From Candidatus Pelagibacterales bacterium (GTDB lineage: Bacteria; Pseudomonadota; Alphaproteobacteria; TMED109), in the NCBI GenBank assembly GCA_002715505.1, contig PAZF01000004.1, positions 18,376 to 82,375 of the forward strand: a stretch of DNA of 64,000 bases. The letters are read 5' to 3'. Shown piece after piece: positions 7,340 through 16,008 of this stretch. Position numbers and translations under genes: made by a program. The notes under the pieces were generated by a model, which was given only the letters and a program-made list of their open reading frames with translations, did no database searches and had not been told where the DNA came from. Every line of letters starts with the position of its first letter. Position 1 is the stretch's first letter.

Positions 7340-8917
7340 CTAGATAGTTCCTTTAGACATTTCTTTTGCAATGTATTCAGCTTGTCTTATTGCTAATGAA
7401 ACTATTGTCAATGTAGGATTTTCTGCAGCACCAGTTGTAAACTGACTACCATCAGAGATAAATAGGTTTGCAATGTCATGAGACTTTCCATTCCTATCAC
7501 AAACCCCATCTCTAGGTTTTGCACTCATTCTACACGTTCCTAAATTGTGAGTTGATGGGTATGGAGGTGTTTCAAAAACATCGACAGCACCTGCTGCTTT
7601 ATAAACATCAGTTCCTTTTCCAAAAGCATGTTTTCTCATTTTAATGTCATTTTCATGGTCATCAAAATGTACATTAGGTACAGGCATTCCATTTTGATCT
7701 TTTACATCAGTATTTAAAGATACGGAATTCTTTTCCTGAGGCATATCTTCACCAACTATCCACATTCCTGCTAGATGATCATAGTTTTCAAGAGCATTAG
7801 AAACTTTTTCACCCCAGCCAGAAACTCCAGGAATTAAGAAACCTGCCATGAAAGGTAGGCCTAAAGCAAGTGTTTCCAATTCATAGCCTCCTACAAATCC
7901 TCTTCGTGGATCATTAATAGACTCATCAGTTATTATGCCTGCCATTGTAGTTCCTCTATGAAAATTAACTGGCTTGTCCATGAGTGCATAAACAGATCCT
8001 GTCAGATGTCTCATATAGTTTTTTCCTACTTGTCCTGAAGAATTTGATAAACCTTCTGGATACATAGAAGAGTTCGACATAAGAAGTAATCTTGGTGTCT
8101 CAATTGAATTTCCTGCAACAGCAACTATCCTTGCTTTTTGCTTCTGCTGATTACCGTCCTTATCAACATAAACTACTCCATCAATCTTGCCACTTTTATT
8201 ATGAGTAATCTGAATAACATGTGCTTCCGTTCTAAGTTCAAAATTTCCAGTTTGTTCTGCTTTTGGAATTTCAGAGTATCCAGCAGACCACTTAGCACCA
8301 GATTTACAACCTTGAAAACAAAACCCTAATTGTAAACATGCATTTCTTCCGTCTCTTGGGATACTATTAATACCCATTCTACCAGTATGAACATCTCTAT
8401 AACCTAATTTTTTTGCTCCGTCATAGAATACTTTAAAATTATTATTGCCAGGCAGCCCAGGAATACCATGGGTCCTAGTAACTCCAATTTTATATTCAGC
8501 TTTATCATAATATGGTTCCATCTCTTTCAAACTTATTGGCCAATCTAGAAGATTTGCTCCAGCAATATCACCATATTCAGTTTTTACCTTAAACTCGTGT
8601 TCTTGAAATCTTAAAGATGCACCAGCCCAATGTAAAGTCGATCCACCTACACTTTTTACAATCCAAGAAGGCAAATTTGGCCAGTTAGTAGCAATCGACC
8701 AACTCCCCGATGTTGTTCTATTATCTAACCAAGCAGTTTGTAAAAATGCACTCCACTCATCATTTATAAAATCATCAGTAGTGTATCTTTTACCTGCTTC
8801 TAAACAAACAACATTAATTCCTTTTTGCGACAATTCATTAGAAAGCGTTCCTCCTCCTGCTCCAGAGCCAATTACTACTGCAACAGAATTATCATTTAAA
8901 TCAAATTTTTTAGCCAT
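7340..8917 (-). CDS. GMC-family FAD dehydrogenase with Fe-S cysteine motif (gluconate 2-dehydrogenase flavoprotein-like)
   Basis: The 525-residue paralog of the 5716-7281 protein has the FAD motif GSGAGGG near residues 17-23 and active-site residues H457 and N500. It keeps C194, C200 and C204 (ACLQLGFCFQGCKSG). This C-x5-C-x3-C spacing matches that in the catalytic subunit of bacterial FAD-glucose dehydrogenase, where the three cysteines hold a 3Fe-4S cluster that passes electrons from FAD. It also keeps C462 in GTCRM. It follows its Tat-signalled partner by six bases and ends at a shared terminator facing the other copy. No Fur-like box is visible upstream of this cassette. The substrate is unknown; sugar or polyol oxidation in the periplasm is likely. 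Confidence 0.88.
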   Translation of the reverse strand: MAKKFDLNDNSVAVVIGSGAGGGTLSNELSQKGINVVCLEAGKRYTTDDFINDEWSAFLQTAWLDNRTTSGSWSIATNWPNLPSWIVKSVGGSTLHWAGASLRFQEHEFKVKTEYGDIAGANLLDWPISLKEMEPYYDKAEYKIGVTRTHGIPGLPGNNNFKVFYDGAKKLGYRDVHTGRMGINSIPRDGRNACLQLGFCFQGCKSGAKWSAGYSEIPKAEQTGNFELRTEAHVIQITHNKSGKIDGVVYVDKDGNQQKQKARIVAVAGNSIETPRLLLMSNSSMYPEGLSNSSGQVGKNYMRHLTGSVYALMDKPVNFHRGTTMAGIITDESINDPRRGFVGGYELETLALGLPFMAGFLIPGVSGWGEKVSNALENYDHLAGMWIVGEDMPQEKNSVSLNTDVKDQNGMPVPNVHFDDHENDIKMRKHAFGKGTDVYKAAGAVDVFETPPYPSTHNLGTCRMSAKPRDGVCDRNGKSHDIANLFISDGSQFTTGAAENPTLTIVSLAIRQAEYIAKEMSKGTI

Positions 8918-8923
8918 GATATA

Positions 8924-9478
8924 TCATTCCCACCAGCCTTTTGGACTAGCATCTTTGGATGGTTGAGGCCAATCAGCATCTTGGAAACCTCTCAAGTAGT
9001 AACCGCCTTGATCGTAGGCAGGTCCTTGATATCCAGCAACATCCCAAACTTTTTTATTATTATAAAAAACACTCACCATTTCCCATCGCAATGTATTGAA
9101 AAATGGTTTTCCTTGTATCTTTTTTAAAATAGTTACTCTTTTTTTATAAGAAGCTTTCGTGTATTTTCCACCAGCAGCTTTATCAATTTCTGCTACTCCA
9201 TCAACAAAAGACTTCTTTAGAGATTCGTCAGTTGCAGCTTTTCCATCTAGTGAGTCGACTGAAATCATATATAATTTATCAGAAAACTTGTTTCCAGGAA
9301 AAAGATCTTTGCTAACCAAAAGCATAGTTTTGGCAACATTACTATCAAGAGAACTTTTCTTTGCAGCCCAAGCATTAAAGGCATTTAACTGAACCGCCCC
9401 GCCTGTTAAAGCAACAAACCCCGTTGCTTTTCCTGAGTTTTTAAGAAAAGATCGCCTGTTCAAATTTATCTTATTCAT
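8924..9478 (-). CDS. Gluconate 2-dehydrogenase subunit 3 family protein (Tat hitchhiker subunit)
   Basis: This 184-residue protein is the counterpart of the 5130-5705 product. It has a twin-arginine signal (NRRSFLKNSGKATGFVAL) ending near NAWA, and a C-terminal half with FYNNKKVWDVAGYQGPAYDQGGYYLRGFQDADWP. It should bind the flavoprotein encoded six bases downstream and take it through the Tat translocon. A strong ribosome binding site (GGGAGGAAT) supports the start. Its sequence has diverged clearly from its paralog, so the cassette duplication is not recent. Confidence 0.87.
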   Translation of the reverse strand: MNKINLNRRSFLKNSGKATGFVALTGGAVQLNAFNAWAAKKSSLDSNVAKTMLLVSKDLFPGNKFSDKLYMISVDSLDGKAATDESLKKSFVDGVAEIDKAAGGKYTKASYKKRVTILKKIQGKPFFNTLRWEMVSVFYNNKKVWDVAGYQGPAYDQGGYYLRGFQDADWPQPSKDASPKGWWE

Positions 9479-9523
9479 AATTCCTCCCGTATTTATGTAT
9501 AAAAAAAAATTAAATCGTAAAAA

Positions 9524-9553
9524 AGTATAACACTATGTAATTAAAAAATGTAA
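9524..9553 (-). promoter_or_regulatory. Possible promoter of the second GMC cassette
   Basis: On the minus strand, TTACAT (9553-9548) and TATACT (9529-9524) are 18 bases apart, about 45 bases before the start codon at 9478. Only the -10 element is a good match. No Fur-like or Irr-like palindrome accompanies it. Confidence 0.3.
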
Positions 9554-9588
9554 TAAATAATTATTAGTTTTTGTTTGGTGTTAATATA

Positions 9589-10062
9589 TTAATTATTTAA
9601 ATTGTAACAATAACCATGAGATATGTGGATATAGTCTACTTCATTTCCTTTACCTTTTATCCAGAAATCTGTGATTAAGCTTTTTCTATATCTCAATGTA
9701 TCTAAAGAAAATTTTATCTTATATGTTACTATATTGCCTATTGGATAGCATGTAAGCAAGGACTTATCTTCACTTTTTTTGCAATCAAACTTGTATTTTG
9801 CCTCTAAATTATTTTTAAAAGTATTATCTTTTTCATTTAATTTTTCATAATTATTACTAAAGATCATTACTGTCTTGTATGGGAAAAATTCTGAATCCTT
9901 CAAAAATTTTTTTTCATTTTGAAACAAACCACTTACTCCTATTTCAGATAAACACTCAAACTCTATTGGATTTTCTGATTTAGCATGTAGATTAATTTTT
10001 AAAATAACAAAAATGCTTAATAAAAATAAAAAAAATTTTTTATTATTAACCTCTTCCAGCAA
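9589..10062 (-). CDS. Small exported or membrane-anchored protein, unknown function
   Basis: I do not recognise this 157-residue protein. A hydrophobic N-terminal helix (about residues 9-24) ending in LHAKSE looks like a signal peptide. Three cysteines lie in the mature part (ECLSE, FDCKK, LTCYP) and a fourth near the C-terminus (HGYCYN), so disulfides are possible. The only in-frame start is a TTG at 10062, giving a 17-base overlap with the SDR gene upstream, so the start is uncertain. It is probably cotranscribed with that SDR gene. Confidence 0.5.
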   Translation of the reverse strand: MLEEVNNKKFFLFLLSIFVILKINLHAKSENPIEFECLSEIGVSGLFQNEKKFLKDSEFFPYKTVMIFSNNYEKLNEKDNTFKNNLEAKYKFDCKKSEDKSLLTCYPIGNIVTYKIKFSLDTLRYRKSLITDFWIKGKGNEVDYIHISHGYCYNLNN

Positions 10063-10819
10063 TTGTTACCCCACCATCCATAGTAATAACTTGGCCAGTT
10101 ATGAAAGATCCAGCTTTAGAAGCTAATAGTATAGCCGCTCCAACAACTTCATCAGTTATTCCTATTCTACCCAATGGTGCAACTTGTTCAACATCTTTTA
10201 ATAATTTTGGATTTTCCCAAAGCTGCCTTGCAAAATCAGTTTTTATGATCCCTGGACATAAACCATTTACGTTAATATTATATTTGCCTAGCTCTACAGC
10301 TAAGCTTCTGATCAAACCTAAATCCGCTGTTTTTGAAATAGAATAAGCTCCTAAATTTTTTACTCCTTGTAACCCAGCTATTGAAGATACTATAATTATT
10401 GAACTCCTATTATTCTTTTTCAAAAAAGGTATAGTCTTTTTACAAAGCCACAAATTTGACTTTACATTGTTATTCATAATTTTATCAAATAATTCGTCAG
10501 GTATTTTTTCTAAGTCTCCATAATAGGGGTTACTTGCAGCATTACATACTAAAACATCAATTTTTCCATATTTTTCTATACAAAAATCAATCAGTTCTTC
10601 ACACTCCTTTTTACTAGATATATTACACTCTTTGGAATGCGCAGTACCTCCATTACTTATAATTTTTTTTTCAACCTCTAGACATGCTTCTATTTTTCTG
10701 GAAGAAATAATTAGCTTGGCACCAAACTCTGCAAATCTTTCAGCCATACTTCTACCAATACCTCTTGAAGACCCAGTAACAACAATTGCTTTATCTTCTA
10801 AATTAAATAATTCATGCAT
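10046..10819 (-). CDS. Short-chain dehydrogenase/reductase (SDR)
   Basis: The 257-residue classical SDR has the NAD(P)-binding TGSSRGIG motif near residue 16, the NAAS motif, the catalytic Ser in SSIAG, and YSISK with the catalytic Tyr and Lys. It ends in the usual GQVITMDGG segment. Substrate specificity cannot be read; 3-oxoacyl-ACP reductase or an alcohol/sugar dehydrogenase role is possible. It sits divergently from a class II aldolase gene with an 87-base gap. The two may share a catabolic job, but the sequence does not prove it. Confidence 0.85.
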   Translation of the reverse strand: MHELFNLEDKAIVVTGSSRGIGRSMAERFAEFGAKLIISSRKIEACLEVEKKIISNGGTAHSKECNISSKKECEELIDFCIEKYGKIDVLVCNAASNPYYGDLEKIPDELFDKIMNNNVKSNLWLCKKTIPFLKKNNRSSIIIVSSIAGLQGVKNLGAYSISKTADLGLIRSLAVELGKYNINVNGLCPGIIKTDFARQLWENPKLLKDVEQVAPLGRIGITDEVVGAAILLASKAGSFITGQVITMDGGVTIAGRG

Positions 10820-10906
10820 ATTTTATCTTTCTAAAGTTAGTAATTTATATATAATTTTACAAAATGTTTCTAATGTATTAATCTATTTAAAATTAGTAGG
10901 TATTAA

Positions 10907-11698
10907 ATGTCAAATCATGAAAAAAAAGTTGAAGCTAATCATTTAGAAATAGAAATGTCTTGCATGAAAGATTATAATGATCTTACAGAAAAAGACTTGA
11001 GAATTCAATTGGCAGCTTCTTATAGGTTAGTTGAAAAACTAGGATGGTCATTTTTAATATTTGGACATCTAACGGCAAGAGTTCCTGGTTCTGAAAAGAA
11101 TTTTCTCATTAATCCATATGGATTAATGTATGATGAAATTTGTGCATCTAACTTAGTAAAAATTAACCTTGAAGGCGATAAGGTAGAGAAGTCAAGTTGG
11201 GATGTCAATCCAGCAGGATTTATTATACATTCTGCAGTACACTCATCAAAATCTAATGCACATTGCGTGATGCATACACACACAAATGCTGGAATGGCGA
11301 TGGCGGCTTTAAAAAAGGGTTTAATAAATATTGATTTTAGTGGATCTGCTTTTCATGAAAGAGTTGCATATCACGACTTTGAAGGAGTGACTCTGAGAAA
11401 AGATGAATGTAAGCGTATTGCAGATGATTTGGGAGATAAAAGTATTATGATTTTAAAAAATCACGGCTTACTGACAACTGGAGCAACTGTAGCAGAAGCA
11501 TTTATGAAACTCTACACTCTAGAAAGTGCTTGCCAAGTACAATTACTAGCAAGAGCATGCGATGAAGAATATGAATTTGTTCCTGGTGATATTGCTGAAA
11601 ATCATGCGAAAGATCTTAAAAATGCCGCTAGCTTCAAGCTTGCATTTAGAGCCTTGGTCAGGAGAATGCTGCGTGAAGATCCATCTTTTATTTTATAA
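10907..11698 (+). CDS. Class II aldolase/adducin family protein
   Basis: This 263-residue protein has the class II aldolase fold signatures. The zinc histidines appear in VMHTHTNAG and in the later KNHGLLTTG segment, and a possible acid/base Glu lies in the HERVAYHDFEG region. Bacterial members include fuculose-phosphate aldolase, ribulose-phosphate epimerase and uncharacterised decarboxylase-like enzymes, and adducin-like members of this length rarely have a proven substrate. It is the last gene before rpmH and is probably a single-gene unit with a promoter in the gap after the divergent SDR. I give it the family name only. Confidence 0.82.
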   Translation: MSNHEKKVEANHLEIEMSCMKDYNDLTEKDLRIQLAASYRLVEKLGWSFLIFGHLTARVPGSEKNFLINPYGLMYDEICASNLVKINLEGDKVEKSSWDVNPAGFIIHSAVHSSKSNAHCVMHTHTNAGMAMAALKKGLINIDFSGSAFHERVAYHDFEGVTLRKDECKRIADDLGDKSIMILKNHGLLTTGATVAEAFMKLYTLESACQVQLLARACDEEYEFVPGDIAENHAKDLKNAASFKLAFRALVRRMLREDPSFIL

Positions 11699-11732
11699 AT
11701 CAATATTTATTTTTAGAAAAAGGAGAATATAA

Positions 11733-11867
11733 GTGAAAAGAACTTTTCAACCCAGCAAATTAGTTAGAAAAAGAAGGCATGGGTTTAGAGCAAGAATGGC
11801 AACTAAATCTGGAAGAATTATTTTATCTAATAGAAGAAGCAAAGGAAGACAAAGACTTTCTGCATAA
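11733..11867 (+). CDS. rpmH: 50S ribosomal protein L34
   Basis: This 44-codon gene is too short for most ORF filters. It starts with GTG behind AAAAGGAGAA and encodes a textbook L34: [20 protein letters not shown], then RMATKSGR and a basic tail [13 protein letters not shown]34 is a late-assembly protein of the large ribosomal subunit. Its TAA stop overlaps the rnpA ATG (TAATG), the usual rpmH-rnpA coupling. The order rpmH-rnpA-yidC-engB is conserved in many bacteria. Confidence 0.95.
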   Translation: MKRTFQPSKLVRKRRHGFRARMATKSGRIILSNRRSKGRQRLSA

Positions 11868-12196
11868 TGAATGCTTTGAAGATAAAAAAAAAGAAAGATT
11901 ATTATTTAGTATTTTCTAATGGTAAAAAAATAAAAGGTAAAAATTTTAACTTGCAGTATCTAGATTCAAAAGCTAGCTATACAAGAGTGGGTATTACGGC
12001 TAGCAAAAAAATTGGGAATGCTGTGAGGAGAAATTATGTAAAAAGAAGAATTAGATCTTTAATAAAATTAGTTTTTTCTCAAGCTTTTATATCAGTTAAA
12101 GATTATGTAATAGTTGCCAAAAAAGGAATCTTGTCAGAAAAGTTTGATAATTTATATAAAGAGTTAAAAATATTATTTAAAAAAATAGAAAAATAA
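11867..12196 (+). CDS. rnpA: Ribonuclease P protein component
   Basis: The 109-residue basic protein has the RnpA RNA-binding signature KKIGNAVRRNYVKRRIRSL (residues about 46-64). It assists the RNase P RNA in removing tRNA 5' leaders. It overlaps rpmH by one base and is followed by yidC after one base. The length is at the lower end of the family but complete. Confidence 0.93.
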   Translation: MNALKIKKKKDYYLVFSNGKKIKGKNFNLQYLDSKASYTRVGITASKKIGNAVRRNYVKRRIRSLIKLVFSQAFISVKDYVIVAKKGILSEKFDNLYKELKILFKKIEK

Positions 12197-12197
12197 A

Positions 12198-13877
12198 ATG
12201 AATGAACAGAAAAACTTATTATTAGCAATAGTTGCCTCCTTATTAATATTACTAGTCTTTCAACATTTTTTTCCTGGAGAAAATACGAGGAGTTTAGAAG
12301 AAAATAATGATAATAACCTTTCAAATAATGATTTGACTGCGGCTGTTATTCCTTTAGATAGAAATAAGGCTTTAGAAAAAGATAAGAGAGTTTTTTTATC
12401 TTCTTCTTCTAGATTAAAAGGTTCTGTCTCCCTAAAAGCAGCTCGTATTGACGACATTATTTTAAGAGACTACAAAGAAAATATTAATAATGACTCTCCA
12501 CTTGTAACCCTGATGTCTCCGAAAAAGACTGATAAACCATACTTTGCTGAATTTGGATGGCATGCTCCACAAAGTAATATAGACGTTCCAAAAAATGAAG
12601 CCATTTGGAAATTAGTAAAAGGAAAAGAGCTCTCTCCTGAAAACCCAGTCATATTAGAATGGATATCACCCGATAACTTAATTTTTACTAGAAAAATAAG
12701 CATAGACAAAAATTTTTTATTTACTATTGAAGATAAAGTTCGAAATAATACCTCTGCAACTCAAACACTACAACAATATGGAAGAATAAGAAGAACTGGA
12801 ACACCAGAAACATCTGGTTTTTATATTTTACATGAAGGACCTATTGGAGTTCTAGATGAAAGACTTATAGAATTAGATTATGAGGATTTACTAGAAAAAG
12901 CCCAAACTATAAACTCTAGCGAAGATGCTAAATCAGGAGGTTGGATTGGAATTACAGATAAATATTGGTTAGCTGCTTTAATTCCAGATCAAAAAAATAA
13001 AATAGCAGGTACATTTAAATCAAGCATTAAAAATAATAAAGTAATGTATGAAGTTAATTATAGCAGTTCATTATTTGAAATAGGCCCGGATCAGGAAATT
13101 AAAGTTGTATCAAACTTATTTATAGGAGCAAAAGAAGTAAATCTTTTAGACCAATATTCAAAAAAGCTTTCTATAAAAATGTTTGATAGAGCAGTTGATT
13201 TTGGATGGTTTTATTATATTACTAAACCTCTTTTTAATTTACTTCATTGGTTTTCTGGTATTTTTGGTAATGTAGGATTATCTATCTTAGCACTTACTAT
13301 AGTAATAAGAATCATATTATTTCCTCTTGCTAATAAATCTTTTAAATCTATGAGTAAAATGAAAGTACTTACACCCAAAATACAAGAAGTAAGAGAAAGA
13401 TATAAAAATGATAAATTAAAAATGCAACAAGAAATAATGCATATATATAAAAATGAAAAGGTAAACCCTCTATCTGGCTGTCTTCCTATTTTAATTCAAA
13501 TTCCGATATTTTTTGCCCTTTACAAAGTTTTATTTGTAACACTAGAAACTAGGCACGAGCCTTTTTACGGATGGATTAAAGATTTATCTGCCCCTGATCC
13601 CACTACAATATTTAATTTATTTGGGTTGCTAAACTTTACTCCACCCTCGTTTTTATTAATTGGTATATGGCCAATTTTAATGGCTTTTACCATGTTCTTA
13701 CAAACAAAATTAAACCCCACGCCACCTGACCCACTTCAGGCCAAAATAATGACCTATTTGCCAATAGTTTTTTTATTTTTATTTGCCACATTTCCTGCCG
13801 GCTTGGTAATTTATTGGACCTGGAATAATATTTTATCTATTGGTCAGCAATGGATAATCATGAAAAAAACCAAATAA
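12198..13877 (+). CDS. yidC: Membrane protein insertase YidC
   Basis: The 559-residue protein has an N-terminal membrane anchor (residues about 7-22), a large periplasmic domain, and the conserved C-terminal insertase domain. The latter begins near the segment GNVGLSILALTIVIRIILFP and carries KMKVLTPKIQEVRERY, NPLSGCLPILIQIPIFFALYKVL and FPAGLVIYWTWNNILS. It inserts and folds inner-membrane proteins alone or with Sec. This is the gram-negative form with the periplasmic domain. It is tightly packed between rnpA and engB. Confidence 0.95.
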   Translation: MNEQKNLLLAIVASLLILLVFQHFFPGENTRSLEENNDNNLSNNDLTAAVIPLDRNKALEKDKRVFLSSSSRLKGSVSLKAARIDDIILRDYKENINNDSPLVTLMSPKKTDKPYFAEFGWHAPQSNIDVPKNEAIWKLVKGKELSPENPVILEWISPDNLIFTRKISIDKNFLFTIEDKVRNNTSATQTLQQYGRIRRTGTPETSGFYILHEGPIGVLDERLIELDYEDLLEKAQTINSSEDAKSGGWIGITDKYWLAALIPDQKNKIAGTFKSSIKNNKVMYEVNYSSSLFEIGPDQEIKVVSNLFIGAKEVNLLDQYSKKLSIKMFDRAVDFGWFYYITKPLFNLLHWFSGIFGNVGLSILALTIVIRIILFPLANKSFKSMSKMKVLTPKIQEVRERYKNDKLKMQQEIMHIYKNEKVNPLSGCLPILIQIPIFFALYKVLFVTLETRHEPFYGWIKDLSAPDPTTIFNLFGLLNFTPPSFLLIGIWPILMAFTMFLQTKLNPTPPDPLQAKIMTYLPIVFLFLFATFPAGLVIYWTWNNILSIGQQWIIMKKTK

Positions 13878-13884
13878 ATTTAAT

Positions 13885-14493
13885 ATGAAGCACATAAACT
13901 TTAATTCTGTAGATAGAGTTTTAAGTTATGATAAATTTTTTAACTACAAGCAGTTATTGCTTCCAGAAATCTGTTTTGCAGGTAGATCTAACGTTGGAAA
14001 ATCTTCTTTAATTAATTCTCTACTAAATAGGAAAGGTTTAGCTAAAGTATCAAAAAAACCTGGGCAAACAAAGAAAATTATATATTACAGGATAGATCAA
14101 TATTTTTCTTTAGTAGATATTCCTGGGTATGGTTATGCAGGAATTTCAAAAAAGAAAATTTCTGAAATGTCAGAATTATTACATGCTTATTTTACAAATA
14201 GTAAAAACCTAAAACTTGTTTATGTTCTAATTGACTCAAGGCAAGGAATAAAAAAAATTGATTTAGACTTTTTGTCTTTTTTAAATCAAAATAAATTAAG
14301 TTTTAAGTATTTATTTACTAAATCTGATAAAATAAAAGACATAGACAGAAAAAATCTTTTAATTGCTTTTCAAAAAAAAAATTTATCAGGCTTTCCTTTA
14401 ATTTTTACTAGCAGTAAAACTAAAGAAGGTATAAAAGAATTAAAAGGAAATATATTAAAAATAGTATCTAAAAATGAAAAAGAATCTAAGTAA
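13885..14493 (+). CDS. engB: Ribosome biogenesis GTP-binding protein EngB (YihA/YsxC)
   Basis: The 202-residue GTPase has a P-loop GRSNVGKSS, a switch with KPGQTKK, the DIPGYGYAG G3 motif, and TKSDK as the G4 motif. EngB acts in assembly of the large ribosomal subunit. It follows yidC by seven bases and overlaps argB by 20 bases, so it belongs to the rpmH-argB transcript. An A10 tract lies inside the gene near 14376, still in frame. Confidence 0.93.
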   Translation: MKHINFNSVDRVLSYDKFFNYKQLLLPEICFAGRSNVGKSSLINSLLNRKGLAKVSKKPGQTKKIIYYRIDQYFSLVDIPGYGYAGISKKKISEMSELLHAYFTNSKNLKLVYVLIDSRQGIKKIDLDFLSFLNQNKLSFKYLFTKSDKIKDIDRKNLLIAFQKKNLSGFPLIFTSSKTKEGIKELKGNILKIVSKNEKESK

Positions 14494-15352
14494 AATATCA
14501 AAAATAATTTCTTCACCTTCTTCAGAAATAAAAAAAAATCTAGAAAAATATAAAGGGGAAATCATAGTAATTAAATATGGCGGAAGTGCTATGATAGATC
14601 CAAAATTATCTGAAACTTTTTATAAAGATATAGAGGTTTTGGTAAATTCAGGGATCAAGCCAATCATCGTTCATGGCGGTGGGCCACAAATAAATAAAAA
14701 TCTTGACGCACTTGGAATTAAACATGAGTTTTATAAAGGAATGAGAAAAACTGATAAAAAAACCTTGAAAGTAGTCCAGATGGTTCTGACTGGTTATATT
14801 AATAAAGATATAACTATAAATTTAAGTAAACGTAATATACTTGCTTTAGGAATAGCAGGTACAGATGGCAAATTAATTGAAGCCAAAAAATATATATTTT
14901 ACGAAGGAAATAAAAAACTTAACCTTGGTTTCGTTGGGAAACCATATGAATTAAATTCAAATTTGCTAAATGACCTTTTAACTCTCGGAATAGTTCCAGT
15001 AATTGCCCCTATAGGAGCTAACAAAAAAGGAACTAGGTATAATATTAATGCTGATATAACTGCAGGTTTTATATCTCATAAAATAAGTGCTAGAAGACTA
15101 TTAATGCTTACTGATGTAAAAGGGGTTGTGGATAAAAATAACGTACTAATTAATGAACTTAAACTTAAAGATATAAAAACGTTAATTTCTAATAAAGTTA
15201 TTTATGGAGGAATGATCCCGAAAGTAAATACTTGTATTGAAGCAGTAAAAAAGGGAGTAAGAGCTTCTGTAATTATAGATGGGAAAGTTAAACACGCACT
15301 TCTTAAAGAGTTGTTTAGCAGCAAAGGTGTGGGAACTTTATTTAGAAAATAG
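14474..15352 (+). CDS. argB: Acetylglutamate kinase
   Basis: The 292-residue amino-acid kinase shows the phosphate-binding KYGGSAM near residue 35, VHGGGPQIN near 63, and NINADITAGFIS and MLTDVKGV in the C-terminal half. It phosphorylates N-acetylglutamate in the second step of arginine synthesis. The ATG lies 20 bases inside engB. The N-terminal extension of about 25 residues before the kinase core is common for this enzyme in alphaproteobacteria. Confidence 0.93.
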   Translation: MKKNLSKISKIISSPSSEIKKNLEKYKGEIIVIKYGGSAMIDPKLSETFYKDIEVLVNSGIKPIIVHGGGPQINKNLDALGIKHEFYKGMRKTDKKTLKVVQMVLTGYINKDITINLSKRNILALGIAGTDGKLIEAKKYIFYEGNKKLNLGFVGKPYELNSNLLNDLLTLGIVPVIAPIGANKKGTRYNINADITAGFISHKISARRLLMLTDVKGVVDKNNVLINELKLKDIKTLISNKVIYGGMIPKVNTCIEAVKKGVRASVIIDGKVKHALLKELFSSKGVGTLFRK

Positions 15353-15360
15353 AAATTATT

Positions 15361-16008
15361 ATGCAAGATTTATTAATTGATTTAGATAATACAATATATA
15401 GCGAAAGTTCAAAAATTTTTTCCCAAATTGATGTTAAAATGAAAAATTTTATTTCTGCTAAATTGAATGTTAGTAAAAAAGAAGCTTATACTATTCAAAA
15501 AAAATATTTTATGGAAAATGGTACAACTTTGAGAGGGCTAATGCTTTATCACAATATTGAGCCAGAACACTTTTTAAAATATGTTCATAAAATTAAACTA
15601 GACTCAATTAAGAAAAATTTTGCATTAAAAGATGAAATGAAAAGATTTAGAGGAAGAAAGATAATATTTACAAATGGAACTACGGAACATGCGACAAGAG
15701 TCCTAAAAAGAGTAGGTGTTTTTAAAGAAATAAATAAAATTTTTGATATCAAGGACGCTAATTATATTCCAAAACCAGATAAAAAGACCTATAAAAAAAT
15801 AGTTAACAAATTTAATTTAATTCCACATAATACAATTATGATAGATGATATAAAAGTTAATTTAATTACTGCAAAAAAAATGGGGATTAAAACTATTTTA
15901 GTAAGTAATACGAGTAAAACAGGGTTAGATAAACATATAGATTATTGTTTTGAAGATTTAGCATTAATAATGAAAAAAATAAATAATAAGGATATATTTA
16001 ATGAATAA
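15361..16008 (+). CDS. HAD-family hydrolase, pyrimidine 5'-nucleotidase type
   Basis: The 215-residue HAD enzyme has motif I DLDNT (D7 nucleophile, D9 acid/base), motif II FTNGT, a motif III lysine in KPDKKTYKK, and motif [11 protein letters not shown]. It resembles the pyrimidine 5'-nucleotidase (Sdt1/YjjG-like) group often found between argB and dapD in alphaproteobacteria. The likely reaction is dephosphorylation of a nucleotide or another small phosphoester. It overlaps dapD by eight bases. Confidence 0.82.
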   Translation: MQDLLIDLDNTIYSESSKIFSQIDVKMKNFISAKLNVSKKEAYTIQKKYFMENGTTLRGLMLYHNIEPEHFLKYVHKIKLDSIKKNFALKDEMKRFRGRKIIFTNGTTEHATRVLKRVGVFKEINKIFDIKDANYIPKPDKKTYKKIVNKFNLIPHNTIMIDDIKVNLITAKKMGIKTILVSNTSKTGLDKHIDYCFEDLALIMKKINNKDIFNE

